Assembly (NCBI GenBank): GCA_902524535.1
Contig: CABZDR010000001.1
Span: forward strand, 124,001 to 188,000
Length of the DNA: 64,000 nucleotides
Source of the DNA: an uncultured Pelagibacteraceae bacterium
Lineage (GTDB): Bacteria; Pseudomonadota; Alphaproteobacteria; Pelagibacterales; Pelagibacteraceae
Direction: 5' to 3'
Below are positions 19,121-28,242 of this stretch, in pieces. The stretch's first letter is position 1; the number at the start of each line of letters is the position of its first letter. A program made the position numbers and the translations under genes. The notes under the pieces were generated by a model, which made no database searches, was not told where the DNA came from, and worked only from the letters and a program-made list of their open reading frames with translations.

Positions 19121-20542
19121 TTAAAGTTTTGTACCACCCACGGTCATCGTATCGATTAATATTGATGGTTGCGCAACACCTACAGGTACACCTTGTCCTG
19201 CTTTACCACATGTCCCAATACCAGGGTCCATCATCATATCATTTCCTACCATGGAAACTTCTTTTAAAATTGAAGGACCATCACCAATTAACGTTGCACC
19301 TTTAATTGGCGATCCAATTTTACCGTCAACAATTTCATAAGCTTCAGTACAATTAAATACAAATTTTCCAGATGTAATATCAACTTGTCCACCACCAAAA
19401 CTAACTGCGAAAATACCTTTGTCGACAGCTTTAATCATTTCTTCTTGAGTCTGCTTACCGCTTAACATCATAGTATTTCTCATTCTTGGTAGAACTATAT
19501 GTCTATAGTTTTCTCTTCTTCCACTTCCAGTAGATCTTGTTTTCATCAAACGTGCGTTCAGTCTGTCTTGCATAAAATTTTTTAAAATTCCATTTTCAAT
19601 TAAAACCGTTTTTTCTGTTGGTGTTCCCTCATCGTCAATAGTAAGACTACCTCTTCTATTATCAATGGTACCATCATCAATAATTGTAACTCCTTCACTT
19701 GCAACTTTTTGGCCCATTAGATCATGAAATGCTGAAGTTTTCTTTCTATTAAAATCTCCCTCTAAACCATGACCAACAGCCTCATGAATTAATATTGCTG
19801 GCCATCCAGGTCCTAGAACAACCTTCATTTCACCTGCTGGCGCAGGTTTGCTCTCCAAATTCACTGATGCTATTCTTAAAGCCTCATCACAAACACTCTT
19901 CCAATTTTCATCTTTTAAATATGAGTCGTAAGATTGTCTTCCACCAACACCGTATACACCTGTTTCTTTTCTTCCATTTTTCTCAAGCATAACTGATACG
20001 TTAAATCTTATCAAGGGTCGAACATCTGACAAAGTCTCTCCACCACATCTAATTATTTCAACAGACTTTTGCTCTCCCAAAAAATTAGCTGTAACTTGTT
20101 TAACTTTGTCACCTTTAGATCGTAAATAATCATTTACATCATTCAATATTTTAATTTTTTCATTAAGAGATTTTTGCTCAATCGGATTAATATTGTCATA
20201 ATACTTTTTATTTGATTTAGGAATTTCATGATTATAAGTACCTTTAGTAGATTTTAATGTAGACTTTAAATTCTCTGAAGATTGTTTTAAAGAGTTCTTG
20301 GAAATTTCATTAGAGTGAGAATAAGCCACTACTTCATCAGATATAGCTCTAAAACCAAATCCTAAATCTGAATTATAATTTGAATTTTTGATTTTGTTAT
20401 CGTCTAATAATATTGATTCAGATTTCGAATTTTCTAAATATAATTCACCATCATCACATTTTCGCAAAGTGTCTGAAATAATACTTTCAGCCTCTTTTCT
20501 AGATAGGTCAGATTTTTCGAAGAAATTACTCATAAAATACAT
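19121..20542 (-). CDS. tldD: TldD metalloprotease
   Basis: TldD is the catalytic subunit of the TldD/TldE zinc protease. It has 473 residues and shows the metal motif HEAVGH at about 253-258 within AILIHEAVGHGLEGD. The C-terminal segments GTCGKAGQGVPVGV and PSILIDTMTVGGTKL are intact. The start could be at 20542 or three codons later at 20533; neither has a strong ribosome-binding site. Its stop abuts the tldE start. Confidence 0.95.
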   Translation of the reverse strand: MYFMSNFFEKSDLSRKEAESIISDTLRKCDDGELYLENSKSESILLDDNKIKNSNYNSDLGFGFRAISDEVVAYSHSNEISKNSLKQSSENLKSTLKSTKGTYNHEIPKSNKKYYDNINPIEQKSLNEKIKILNDVNDYLRSKGDKVKQVTANFLGEQKSVEIIRCGGETLSDVRPLIRFNVSVMLEKNGRKETGVYGVGGRQSYDSYLKDENWKSVCDEALRIASVNLESKPAPAGEMKVVLGPGWPAILIHEAVGHGLEGDFNRKKTSAFHDLMGQKVASEGVTIIDDGTIDNRRGSLTIDDEGTPTEKTVLIENGILKNFMQDRLNARLMKTRSTGSGRRENYRHIVLPRMRNTMMLSGKQTQEEMIKAVDKGIFAVSFGGGQVDITSGKFVFNCTEAYEIVDGKIGSPIKGATLIGDGPSILKEVSMVGNDMMMDPGIGTCGKAGQGVPVGVAQPSILIDTMTVGGTKL

Positions 20543-20630
20543 TATTAAATAGATTGTTTCATAGAATTTTCAACTAGAGTATTTTACGCATGTACATTTA
20601 TAAGACAAATCAGTATTAAATCCTATTATT

Positions 20631-20984
20631 ATGAAAGTTTATTTTAATAATTCATGTAAAATTTGTAAGGCTGAAATTGATCTTTATAAAAAGGAAAAAA
20701 TAGACGAAATTAATTGGGTTGATATTACAAACAATGAGTTAGCCGAAAAAGAAACCTCTAAAGATAGCAAGCAGCTTTTAAGAAGACTTCATGTAAAAGA
20801 TGGTGATAATGTTTTAGGAGGCGCAAAAGCATTTTTATTGTTATGGAAAAAAATGCCAAAATATAGATTTCTTTATAATTTTTTTAAGTTACCAATAATT
20901 TACAATATATTTTCTGTAGTATATGAAATAGTAGCTTTTTTTCTTTATATTAAGAATAGAAAACAATTAAAAAAAACTAACTAA
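20631..20984 (+). CDS. DCC-family (DUF393) thiol-disulfide oxidoreductase-like protein
   Basis: The 117-residue protein starts MKVYFNNSCKICKAEIDLY, an N-terminal strand followed by a C-x-x-C pair (Cys9 and Cys12), as in the DUF393/DCC group with a thioredoxin-like fold. The usual DGxCxxC is altered to NSCKIC. Residues after GGAKAFLLLWKKMPKYRFLY match the later part of the family. A hydrophobic stretch lies near 95-107. The function of the family is unproven. It converges on the small membrane protein gene with an eight-base overlap. Confidence 0.8.
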   Translation: MKVYFNNSCKICKAEIDLYKKEKIDEINWVDITNNELAEKETSKDSKQLLRRLHVKDGDNVLGGAKAFLLLWKKMPKYRFLYNFFKLPIIYNIFSVVYEIVAFFLYIKNRKQLKKTN

Positions 20985-21270
20985 AGAAAAATAATAAAAA
21001 TTTACTTAATAAAGACATAGAGGCTATAAACATTACTAAAACTATAGAATACATTAATAATACAATATTATTTTTTTTTCTTCTAAGTCTCACAAAATCT
21101 TTATCATCTAAATCTGACACATCTCTTTCTCCGATGACAGGATAATCATAAGTAAATCTCCATGTGCTATCACCAAGTCTTGGATCTAAGTTATTTAAAT
21201 AAGTTATCCAAGCTATGATGTATCTAAAGACTAAATATAAAATTACAAAAAAAATAGACCCTAAAATCAT
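20977..21270 (-). CDS. Small two-helix membrane protein, unknown
   Basis: A 97-residue protein with an N-terminal membrane helix (about 3-22) and a C-terminal one (about 70-95), separated by a polar region with WRFTYDYPVIGERDVSDLDDKDFVRLRRKK. No family is recognised. It lies 30 bases downstream of the lysine-rich coiled-coil gene on the same strand, so the two may form a transcription unit. Coding status is supported by its sensible hydrophobic pattern and position between genes. Confidence 0.65.
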   Translation of the reverse strand: MILGSIFFVILYLVFRYIIAWITYLNNLDPRLGDSTWRFTYDYPVIGERDVSDLDDKDFVRLRRKKNNIVLLMYSIVLVMFIASMSLLSKFLLFFFS

Positions 21271-21300
21271 AAGATATAATACCTAATTAAATCTTATTAT

Positions 21301-22491
21301 TTAATTATTATTTTTGGCTCTTTTTCTAGCAATGAGTTGTGTTAAAGAGTCTACCATGGTGTCTGAGGCTTTAAAAATATCCACATTTCTAAACTCGTGG
21401 GAAAGATTTTTTTCTGGATTTGTTTTATCTTCTATGACAATTCCCTCATCCGGAGAATTATTTTTAATATAAATCAATAGTAACCATTCATCGTCTGATG
21501 ACTCGTCCCATTTTATAAAAACTTCTCCAGTTTCAAATCTTCTATCTATACATCGAAAAATTGACATATCTCGTGTAATATATCTTTTATTTAGTTGAAA
21601 TACTAAACTGCTTGCACTTCGATAAAAACTTTCAAGTGCAAATTCAATTTTTTGTCTCGCTAAAGTATATTCCTTTTCTTTTTCTAATAAAGTTTCTCTA
21701 TCTTCGTCACCTTGAAGTTTGACTCCTAGCGCTTCAACTCTCTCTTTGATTTTTTGATCTCGCAGTAATCTGTATTTTTCTTTAAGTTTGTCAATTCTTT
21801 CTTGTAATCCAGAATAATCTTCTCTTTTTTCTTTTAACGAAATTTTCTCAAGTTTTTCTAATTCCTTGACCTCTCTTATTCTAAATTTTTCAATTTGTTT
21901 ATCTAATCTTAATTGTTTTAAAAATTGTTTTTGTTTTTCTGCTTGTTCTATCCTCAAAAGTGCTTGTTCTTTTCTTAAAAATAATTTTATATCTTTAGTC
22001 CTTTGTCTTTCTAATCTTTCTTCTTCTTTAAGTGTTTGTTCTTTCAACTTTAATCTTAAAATTTCCTCGTCTTTTTTTCTTTTTGCTTCTTCTATTTTTT
22101 CCCTTCTTTCTTTTTCAATTTTTTCTATCTTAATTCTTCTTTTTTCATCGGTTTTTAATATCTTATAACTGGAAATAGTCTCTGAAATTCTATCAAAAAA
22201 ACCTTGAATATATTTTTCTAAATTTAAATTAAATTTAAAATTAAACTGGGGCTTGAGAGATAATTGAAATTTAACTAATTTTAAGATTAAGCTATCTTTT
22301 TGTTTTTTTTTTACTCGTGATCGATAATTTAATTTTTTAAATTTAATTGTTTTCTTTTTTTTGATAAATTTTGTTTTTTTCTTTTTTTTTGTATTTTTTT
22401 TTATTTTATTTACTTTTCTTTTAACTTTATTAACTTTATTTTTTTTCTTAATTTTTGTTTTTTTTTTTGATTTTTTATGCTTTTTTTTCAT
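21301..22491 (-). CDS. Lysine-rich coiled-coil protein with C-terminal domain, unknown
   Basis: This 396-residue protein has three visible parts. Residues 1-60 are nearly all Lys with a few Asn, Val and Thr. Residues 110-285 form a long charged coiled coil rich in Glu, Lys, Arg and Leu. Residues 290-385 look globular (ITRDMSIFRCIDRRFETGEVFIKWDES...). There is no signal peptide or membrane helix, so it is probably cytoplasmic, perhaps binding nucleic acid or anionic surfaces through its tail. No homologous family is recognised. The structured C-terminus makes a chance frame improbable. Confidence 0.7.
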   Translation of the reverse strand: MKKKHKKSKKKTKIKKKNKVNKVKRKVNKIKKNTKKKKKTKFIKKKKTIKFKKLNYRSRVKKKQKDSLILKLVKFQLSLKPQFNFKFNLNLEKYIQGFFDRISETISSYKILKTDEKRRIKIEKIEKERREKIEEAKRKKDEEILRLKLKEQTLKEEERLERQRTKDIKLFLRKEQALLRIEQAEKQKQFLKQLRLDKQIEKFRIREVKELEKLEKISLKEKREDYSGLQERIDKLKEKYRLLRDQKIKERVEALGVKLQGDEDRETLLEKEKEYTLARQKIEFALESFYRSASSLVFQLNKRYITRDMSIFRCIDRRFETGEVFIKWDESSDDEWLLLIYIKNNSPDEGIVIEDKTNPEKNLSHEFRNVDIFKASDTMVDSLTQLIARKRAKNNN

Positions 22492-22520
22492 TATTAAAGA
22501 AACCTAATTCTATCAATAAT

Positions 22521-23708
22521 TTATTGATAAATATAGTCTCTAGTAACAGGAGTTGATTGATAATTTTTCGTAAGTTGAAATTGATATACAACTTGATCAC
22601 CCCATTTAAATGCCATTTCACAACCTGTTAAGTAAAACTCCCACATCCTAAAAAATTTTTCATCAAACATTTGTGTGATCTTTTGTTTGTTTTTAATACA
22701 ATTTTCTTTCCAATGTCTTAATGTGTGAGAGTAATGAAGTCTTAGAACCTCTATATCTGTAACGATAAGGCCCGCTTTTTCAATTGGGTTGGTAACTTCA
22801 CTTAAACTCGGTGTATACCCACCAGGAAAAATATATTTTGTTATCCAAGGATGTGGGTCTCGAGGAGGATCAACAGATCCGATGGTATGTATCAATGAAA
22901 CACCATCATCTTTTAATAAATTTTCAATTTGATTAAAAAATTTTTTATAAAATTTTCTTCCTACATGCTCAAACATTCCAACACTTACTATTCTATCAAA
23001 TTTTTCTTTAAGTTCTCTATAATCCATCAATCTAAATTTTACTTGATTTTCTAAATTCATTTCCTTTGATTTTTTTTCACAAAAATTAAATTGATTTTCT
23101 GATAAAGTAATTCCGGTAACCTCACAACTTGCACTTTTTGCTATATCAAATGCTAATGAACCCCAACCACAACCTATGTCTAAAACTTTTTGATTTTTTT
23201 TAATATTTAATTTTTTTATAATATGTTGAATTTTATTATTTTGAGCAACTTCTAAACTATCAGTCTCTTTTTTGAAATAAGCACATGAATATTGTCTCTT
23301 TGGATCTAGAAATAAATCATATAAATCATCAGAAATATCATAATGGTGGGAAACATTCATTTTAGATTTTTTAATAAAATTAAAATTTGTTAAGTATCTG
23401 TAAGATCCTCTAAGTCTATTTATTATGTAACTAAAAAAATTCAAAGGCCCTCTTCCGAAATTCATTAATGCTAAATCTAAAAAATCACTTAAATTTCCAT
23501 TTTCTATAATCAAATCTCCTTCTGTGTATGCCTCACCAAAATATAAGTCGGGATGTAACAAAAGTTTATAATGAAGCTTTTTATTCAAAAGTTTTATTTT
23601 CATAGGCTGTTCTCCAGGATTGCCTATTATATAATCTTTCGAGTCAGCATCAGTTAAGATGAAACCACCTTTTTTAAAAATTTTATTTAAGAAACTTGCA
23701 AGATACAT
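22521..23708 (-). CDS. cfa: Cyclopropane-fatty-acyl-phospholipid synthase
   Basis: Cfa methylates unsaturated acyl chains of membrane phospholipids with SAM. It has 395 residues. HHYDISDDLYDLFLDPKRQYSCAYF is the typical substrate-domain start, VLDIGCGWGS the SAM-binding loop, and SVGMFEHVG the conserved catalytic region. FPGGYTPSL near 280 also matches. It is one base downstream of the DapA-like gene, in the same orientation, so the two are likely co-transcribed. Confidence 0.93.
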   Translation of the reverse strand: MYLASFLNKIFKKGGFILTDADSKDYIIGNPGEQPMKIKLLNKKLHYKLLLHPDLYFGEAYTEGDLIIENGNLSDFLDLALMNFGRGPLNFFSYIINRLRGSYRYLTNFNFIKKSKMNVSHHYDISDDLYDLFLDPKRQYSCAYFKKETDSLEVAQNNKIQHIIKKLNIKKNQKVLDIGCGWGSLAFDIAKSASCEVTGITLSENQFNFCEKKSKEMNLENQVKFRLMDYRELKEKFDRIVSVGMFEHVGRKFYKKFFNQIENLLKDDGVSLIHTIGSVDPPRDPHPWITKYIFPGGYTPSLSEVTNPIEKAGLIVTDIEVLRLHYSHTLRHWKENCIKNKQKITQMFDEKFFRMWEFYLTGCEMAFKWGDQVVYQFQLTKNYQSTPVTRDYIYQ

Positions 23709-23709
23709 T

Positions 23710-24594
23710 TTATGCTGCGAGAGGTGGTTTATTCGTAAAATTTAAATTTTTCAAAGCTTCAATTAAATTTTTTTGATCACTTTGATTTAAGATACTTAAG
23801 GGTGGTAGAACATTTTTATAAATTTCATTTTCTTGAGAACAAAAAGTATGTAAACCTGAAATCAAATTATATTTATCAAAAATAGCTCTTACCTCACATA
23901 ATTTTTTATTATTTAATTGTTTTGCACCTGAAAAAAAATCATCATAAACTTTTCTTGAAAGGGCTGCTGTTACATTACACGTAGCTGTTATTATACCCGA
24001 ACATCCCAATTCTAAACCTTTTAATAATTTAAGTTCAGAACCAGGAAAGATAGAAAAATTTTTTAATTTTAAATTTTCATATAAGTTATAAGAACTATCT
24101 TTAACCCCTACGATTTGATCAGGAAACCTTTTAACAAGCTCATTGACACATTTGATGCTAAATTTGTATCCAGATAATTTCTCAAAATTGTAAAGAATAA
24201 TTTTACATTCAGGAACGGCCTCTATAATTTTTTTGTAAAACTCCATGACCTCAGTATCACCGTATTTATAATAGGCTGGTGGCATTATTAAAAATTTGTC
24301 GAAATTTAAAGAGCTCGCAATTTTAATTAAGTTAATAGTTTCACCAAGGGAATTTAAACCAGTACCAATTAGGTGTTTGTCTTTATATTTGCTCTTTGAG
24401 AGTTTATTTAATAAGTTGATTTTTTCTGAAATTGAAATTAATTGTGCTTGTCCGGTACTACCAAATATTGCTGTTCCATGACAACCTTGATCAATAAGGC
24501 TTTCCGCATGATTGATTGTTTTTTCGATATTAAGACTTAAATCTGGATTGATAACAGACATTGTAGCAGCAAAAATTCCACTTATTTTTGTCAT
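23710..24594 (-). CDS. DapA/N-acetylneuraminate lyase-superfamily aldolase
   Basis: The 294-residue protein is a class I aldolase barrel. FGSTGQAQLIS takes the place of the canonical GTTGE loop, ILYNFEKLSG carries the catalytic tyrosine, and VGVKDSSYN holds the Schiff-base lysine. The arginine after the tyrosine that binds the second carboxylate in true dihydrodipicolinate synthase (in a PSRTG-like segment) is not seen. It is therefore probably not the lysine-pathway enzyme; a 2-keto acid aldolase or lyase is more likely. It is divergent from the GT9 glycosyltransferase gene, 49 bases away. Confidence 0.8.
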   Translation of the reverse strand: MTKISGIFAATMSVINPDLSLNIEKTINHAESLIDQGCHGTAIFGSTGQAQLISISEKINLLNKLSKSKYKDKHLIGTGLNSLGETINLIKIASSLNFDKFLIMPPAYYKYGDTEVMEFYKKIIEAVPECKIILYNFEKLSGYKFSIKCVNELVKRFPDQIVGVKDSSYNLYENLKLKNFSIFPGSELKLLKGLELGCSGIITATCNVTAALSRKVYDDFFSGAKQLNNKKLCEVRAIFDKYNLISGLHTFCSQENEIYKNVLPPLSILNQSDQKNLIEALKNLNFTNKPPLAA

Positions 24595-24643
24595 AATAAA
24601 ATTTTATGTAAAAAGTATAGTTATAAAAGTTTATAAATACCAT

Positions 24644-25606
24644 ATGAAAATATTAGCAGTACAAAGTAGAAAAGGTATTGGTGATAATATTATTTTTTTA
24701 CCCTTTATTAAGGCATTATCTAACAAATTCAATTCGCCTATAAGTTTACTTGTTAAAAAAAATTCTAAAGCTGATCAATATTTATATCAAACAAGTTATA
24801 TTGACAAAATAATCTTTTTAGAAAGGGATAACGAAATCAAAAATAAACACGATGGTCTTTTAGGAAGTTTAAATTTAATTAAAGATATTAAAAAATTTAA
24901 TTTTGATAAAATTATCATTTTTAATTCATCTCTAAGATACAATTTAATTGCAAAATTTTCAGGGATTAAAGAAGTGTTTCAATATCCTTTATTCCAAAAA
25001 AAACAACAACACATAACTGAAACTCCGAAAAAATTTATAAAAGAAAAATTTGAATTAACGGTTAAAGATGATCCAGAGATAGAAATAGATGATATGATAA
25101 CTCAAGAAATGATTGAAAAATTTCAAATTGATAAAAAAGAAATTAATATCCTTTTAGGAATAGGGGGCTCTGGTCCAACTAAAAGAATTCCTGCTAATAC
25201 TTTTATTAAAGTGATTGATAAAATATCAAAAATAAAAAATTGTAAATTTTTTCTTGCAACAGGAAAAAACGAAGAAGAGCAAGTTATTTTACGTGATATT
25301 TTAAGCTCAGAATTTAGTGGTCTTTGTAAACCATTAGACGATTTTTCACTCAGAGAAATAATGCCATTAATAAAAAATTGCAACTTATCAATCTGCAATG
25401 ACACTAGTTTTAGTCATTTATCTGCAGCACTTGGTGTAAAGACTATAACTTTAATGGCAGACACACCATTAATTTATGGTAATTATAGCTCGAAGATGTT
25501 TCCAATAATCCCTGATGGAGAAGAGACAGTCTCACATAATACTTTGGGTAAAGAAAAAATTAGTTCTCAAAAAATATTTGATAAATTTATAGAAATTATC
25601 AATTAA
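24644..25606 (+). CDS. GT9-family (heptosyltransferase-like) glycosyltransferase
   Basis: With the start at MKILAVQSRKGIGDNI, the protein has 320 residues; a longer frame from 24512 would run into the divergent neighbour and add an unlikely N-terminus. Family 9 glycosyltransferases (RfaF/WaaF type) transfer heptose or related sugars to lipopolysaccharide core. The signs are the GIGDNIIFLPFIKAL opening, LLGIGGSGPTKRIP in the middle, and CNDTSFSHLSAALGVKTITL near the C-terminus. The acceptor and sugar are unknown. It converges on the J-protein gene with a four-base overlap. Confidence 0.8.
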   Translation: MKILAVQSRKGIGDNIIFLPFIKALSNKFNSPISLLVKKNSKADQYLYQTSYIDKIIFLERDNEIKNKHDGLLGSLNLIKDIKKFNFDKIIIFNSSLRYNLIAKFSGIKEVFQYPLFQKKQQHITETPKKFIKEKFELTVKDDPEIEIDDMITQEMIEKFQIDKKEINILLGIGGSGPTKRIPANTFIKVIDKISKIKNCKFFLATGKNEEEQVILRDILSSEFSGLCKPLDDFSLREIMPLIKNCNLSICNDTSFSHLSAALGVKTITLMADTPLIYGNYSSKMFPIIPDGEETVSHNTLGKEKISSQKIFDKFIEIIN

Positions 25607-26106
25607 GAAATATCTTTTAATACAATATCTTTTGCCTCATTTACTATTGAAGATAATCGAGAAGTTTCTGGTGAAACGTCAGGGTGGATTTTTTTTTGTA
25701 TTTTAACATAAGCTTTGTTTACATCTTCTTTTGTGATTTTTTTATTCATATCTAAATTTAAAATTTTATATGCTTCTGAAACTGAGATAGATGAGACATT
25801 ATTTGAATTTGATTGATTAAATGAAAATCTTCCAGATCTTCTTAAAGTTTGAATTAATCTAAAGAGCGATATTATTTGAAAAATAGACATTCCCTTTAAT
25901 TTTAAAAGCGCCAAACTAGCTAGCGTAAGGGGTAAAGTTAATAAAAATTTGCCACCGATAGCAAATAAAACTGATAGAATTATTAATCCAATAATTATCA
26001 AAAACCTTAAGGTTTTTGATATTTTTTTAGACGAAATATTGGTGATAAATTTCAACAGAAAATAAAAAATAGTCAATATTAATACTGTATAAATTATTAT
26101 ATTCAT
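25603..26106 (-). CDS. Membrane-anchored J-domain protein (TIM14/DnaJ-like)
   Basis: The 167-residue protein has an N-terminal helix (about 2-20), further hydrophobic segments at about 33-51 and 54-70, and a C-terminal J domain with HPD at 141-143 in KKIHPDVSPE. The arrangement resembles alphaproteobacterial relatives of mitochondrial Pam18/TIM14. Such proteins stimulate DnaK near the membrane. An AAGGA site lies upstream of the ATG. The start lies only 16 bases from the divergent oligopeptidase start. Confidence 0.85.
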   Translation of the reverse strand: MNIIIYTVLILTIFYFLLKFITNISSKKISKTLRFLIIIGLIILSVLFAIGGKFLLTLPLTLASLALLKLKGMSIFQIISLFRLIQTLRRSGRFSFNQSNSNNVSSISVSEAYKILNLDMNKKITKEDVNKAYVKIQKKIHPDVSPETSRLSSIVNEAKDIVLKDIS

Positions 26107-26122
26107 ATAATCCTTCTCGACT

Positions 26123-28198
26123 ATGAAAATACCACATCTTAGAAAAAAACCAGAAATAAAATCTTGTCACAACACTACATGGGAAGACAATTATAGCTGG
26201 ATACATCAAAAAAATATTTTAGAGGTTTTAAAAGACAAAAATAAATTAGATCCTGAGGTTAAAAGATATTTAAAAGAAGAAAATGAGTACACTAATCATC
26301 ATCTAAAAGACACAAAGGATTATCAAGAAAAATTATTTGATGAAATTAAAGCACGAATTAAACTCGATGATGAGTCTTTGCCTTTTAAAGATCATACCTT
26401 CGAATACTGGACAAAGACAACTTCTGAAGGAAATTACTCTATTAAATTAAGAAAAAAAATAGGTACAAATGAAATTGAGGAAATATGGAACGGAGATAAA
26501 GAAAAAGAAAAATTAGGTGTAGAATATTTTGGTATTGGAGATCTTGAGGTAAGTCATAATGATAAATATTTAGCTTACTCTCTTGATATTAAAGGATCAG
26601 AGTACTTTTCAATATTTATCAGAGAGATTGCTAACAATAAAATAATCTCTAAAGAAATCACCGACACATCCGGAAGCATACTTTTTAGCCTGGATAACAA
26701 ATATATTTTTTACTCAAAATTGGACAAAAATCACAGAGCAAGAAAAATTTTTAGACACGAGATAGGAAATTTTAAAAATACCGATGAACTAATTTTTGAA
26801 GAAAAAAGTGATGCTTTTACAGTTGGAATAGCCTTAAGTTCAGATGAAAAATACTATTTTATCTCAACTTCTGACCACAATACTTCAGAACAATATTTCT
26901 TCAAAGCTGATGAAAAAAAACCTAAACCAAAACTGATAAAAAAAAGAAAAAAGGGTATTTTATACTCTGTTAATTCTTGGGATAATAAATTTTATAATCA
27001 TACGAATGAAGAGGCAGAAGATTTTAAAATAGAAATTTCAGAAAGTCTTGATAATCAAAAATGGAAATCTTTTATAAAACCAAAAAATGAGGTTTTAATT
27101 GGAAGCTGCATCTTTTTAAAAAATTGGATAATTCGATCTGAAACATCTAACGCGTTAGATAGATTATTCGTAAGACATATATCAAAAGAGTCAGAGGAAG
27201 AATTAATTATTTCAGATGAAAAAGTTTGTGTTCCAAATATTTCTTTACGGCAAAAGGATAGAGATACTGATGAAATTTATATTGGTTACTCTAGCCCAAA
27301 AACTCCGTCGCGAGTTTACTTATATAATCTTTCAAAAAAAACTAAAAAATTGGTTAAAGAGCAGATAATTCCCTCAGGACATAATCCTAACGATTACGTT
27401 GTTGAAAGAATTGAATTTGAGTCTCATGATGGAAGATTAGTGCCTCTTACTATAACCAGGCATAAAAAAACTAAGCTAGATGGATCAGCTAATTTATTAC
27501 TATACGGATATGGTTCTTATGGAAATTCAATGAGTCCAAGTTTTTCCTCAACACGATTAAGTTTAATAGATAGAGATATAATTTGGGCAACTGCACATAT
27601 AAGAGGTGGCATGGAAAAAGGTATGAAATGGTGGAAAGAAGGAAAGCTTACTAATAAAAAAAATACTTTTGAAGATTATATATTTGCAGCAAAATACTTA
27701 ATTAAAAATAAATATTCTGGTCAAGGAAAAATAATTGGTATGGGTGGATCTGCTGGAGGATTATTGATGGGTGCAGTGGTTAATCAAGCTCCAGAATTAT
27801 TTCTAGGAATTATAATGGCAGTTCCTTTTGTTGACTCTTTAACTACTAATTTAGATCATTCTTTACCTTTAACAATTGGAGAATTTGATGAATTTGGAAA
27901 CGCAAAAGATAACAAAGAACATTTTGATTATATATTTTCATATGCTCCTTATAACAATATTAAAAAAATGGATTATCCTCACATTTTAATCACGACAAGT
28001 TTAAGTGATAATAGAGTATTATTTGATGAACCAACAAAGTTTACTGCAAAACTCAGAGATTTTAAAACTGACAATAATTTATTACTTCTAAAAACAGAAA
28101 TGAGCGCGGGTCATGGTGGTAAATCTGGAAGAGATGGTGCTATAGAGGAAATTGCATTGGATTATGCATTCGCATTAAAGATATCAAAAAAAATTTGA
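26123..28198 (+). CDS. ptrB: Oligopeptidase B (prolyl oligopeptidase family)
   Basis: Oligopeptidase B cleaves short peptides after basic residues in the cytoplasm. The 691 residues comprise an N-terminal propeller and a C-terminal alpha/beta hydrolase domain. The nucleophile is Ser543 in MGGSAGGLL; the Asp lies in SLSDNRVLFDEP and the His in AGHGGKSG. LLYGYGSYG and IRGGMEKGMKWW are classic family blocks. The N-terminus (HLRKKP...WEDNYSW) is as expected, so the start is firm although no ribosome-binding site is evident. Confidence 0.94.
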   Translation: MKIPHLRKKPEIKSCHNTTWEDNYSWIHQKNILEVLKDKNKLDPEVKRYLKEENEYTNHHLKDTKDYQEKLFDEIKARIKLDDESLPFKDHTFEYWTKTTSEGNYSIKLRKKIGTNEIEEIWNGDKEKEKLGVEYFGIGDLEVSHNDKYLAYSLDIKGSEYFSIFIREIANNKIISKEITDTSGSILFSLDNKYIFYSKLDKNHRARKIFRHEIGNFKNTDELIFEEKSDAFTVGIALSSDEKYYFISTSDHNTSEQYFFKADEKKPKPKLIKKRKKGILYSVNSWDNKFYNHTNEEAEDFKIEISESLDNQKWKSFIKPKNEVLIGSCIFLKNWIIRSETSNALDRLFVRHISKESEEELIISDEKVCVPNISLRQKDRDTDEIYIGYSSPKTPSRVYLYNLSKKTKKLVKEQIIPSGHNPNDYVVERIEFESHDGRLVPLTITRHKKTKLDGSANLLLYGYGSYGNSMSPSFSSTRLSLIDRDIIWATAHIRGGMEKGMKWWKEGKLTNKKNTFEDYIFAAKYLIKNKYSGQGKIIGMGGSAGGLLMGAVVNQAPELFLGIIMAVPFVDSLTTNLDHSLPLTIGEFDEFGNAKDNKEHFDYIFSYAPYNNIKKMDYPHILITTSLSDNRVLFDEPTKFTAKLRDFKTDNNLLLLKTEMSAGHGGKSGRDGAIEEIALDYAFALKISKKI

Positions 28199-28207
28199 TA
28201 ATCTGGC

Positions 28208-28237
28208 CTTGAAAAAAAATAATTAGTAACCAAATAA
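28208..28237 (+). promoter_or_regulatory. Heat-shock (RpoH-type) promoter for hsp20
   Basis: CTTGAA at 28208-28213 is followed after 16 bases by CCAAATAA at 28230-28237. The -35 matches the one seen ahead of groES. A start of transcription near 28243 would put the whole hairpin region at 28243-28297 in the leader. The -10 is a weak match, so confidence is moderate. Confidence 0.45.
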
Positions 28238-28242
28238 GTTTA

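Noticed and set aside
17804-20542. RiPP biosynthesis cluster around tldD/tldE
   Set aside because: No precursor peptide, cyclodehydratase, radical-SAM enzyme or exporter is present. The neighbours are ordinary metabolic genes.
24512-24643. N-terminal extension of the GT9 glycosyltransferase
   Set aside because: The extra residues overlap the divergent aldolase gene and do not resemble the family; the internal ATG at 24644 gives the expected start.
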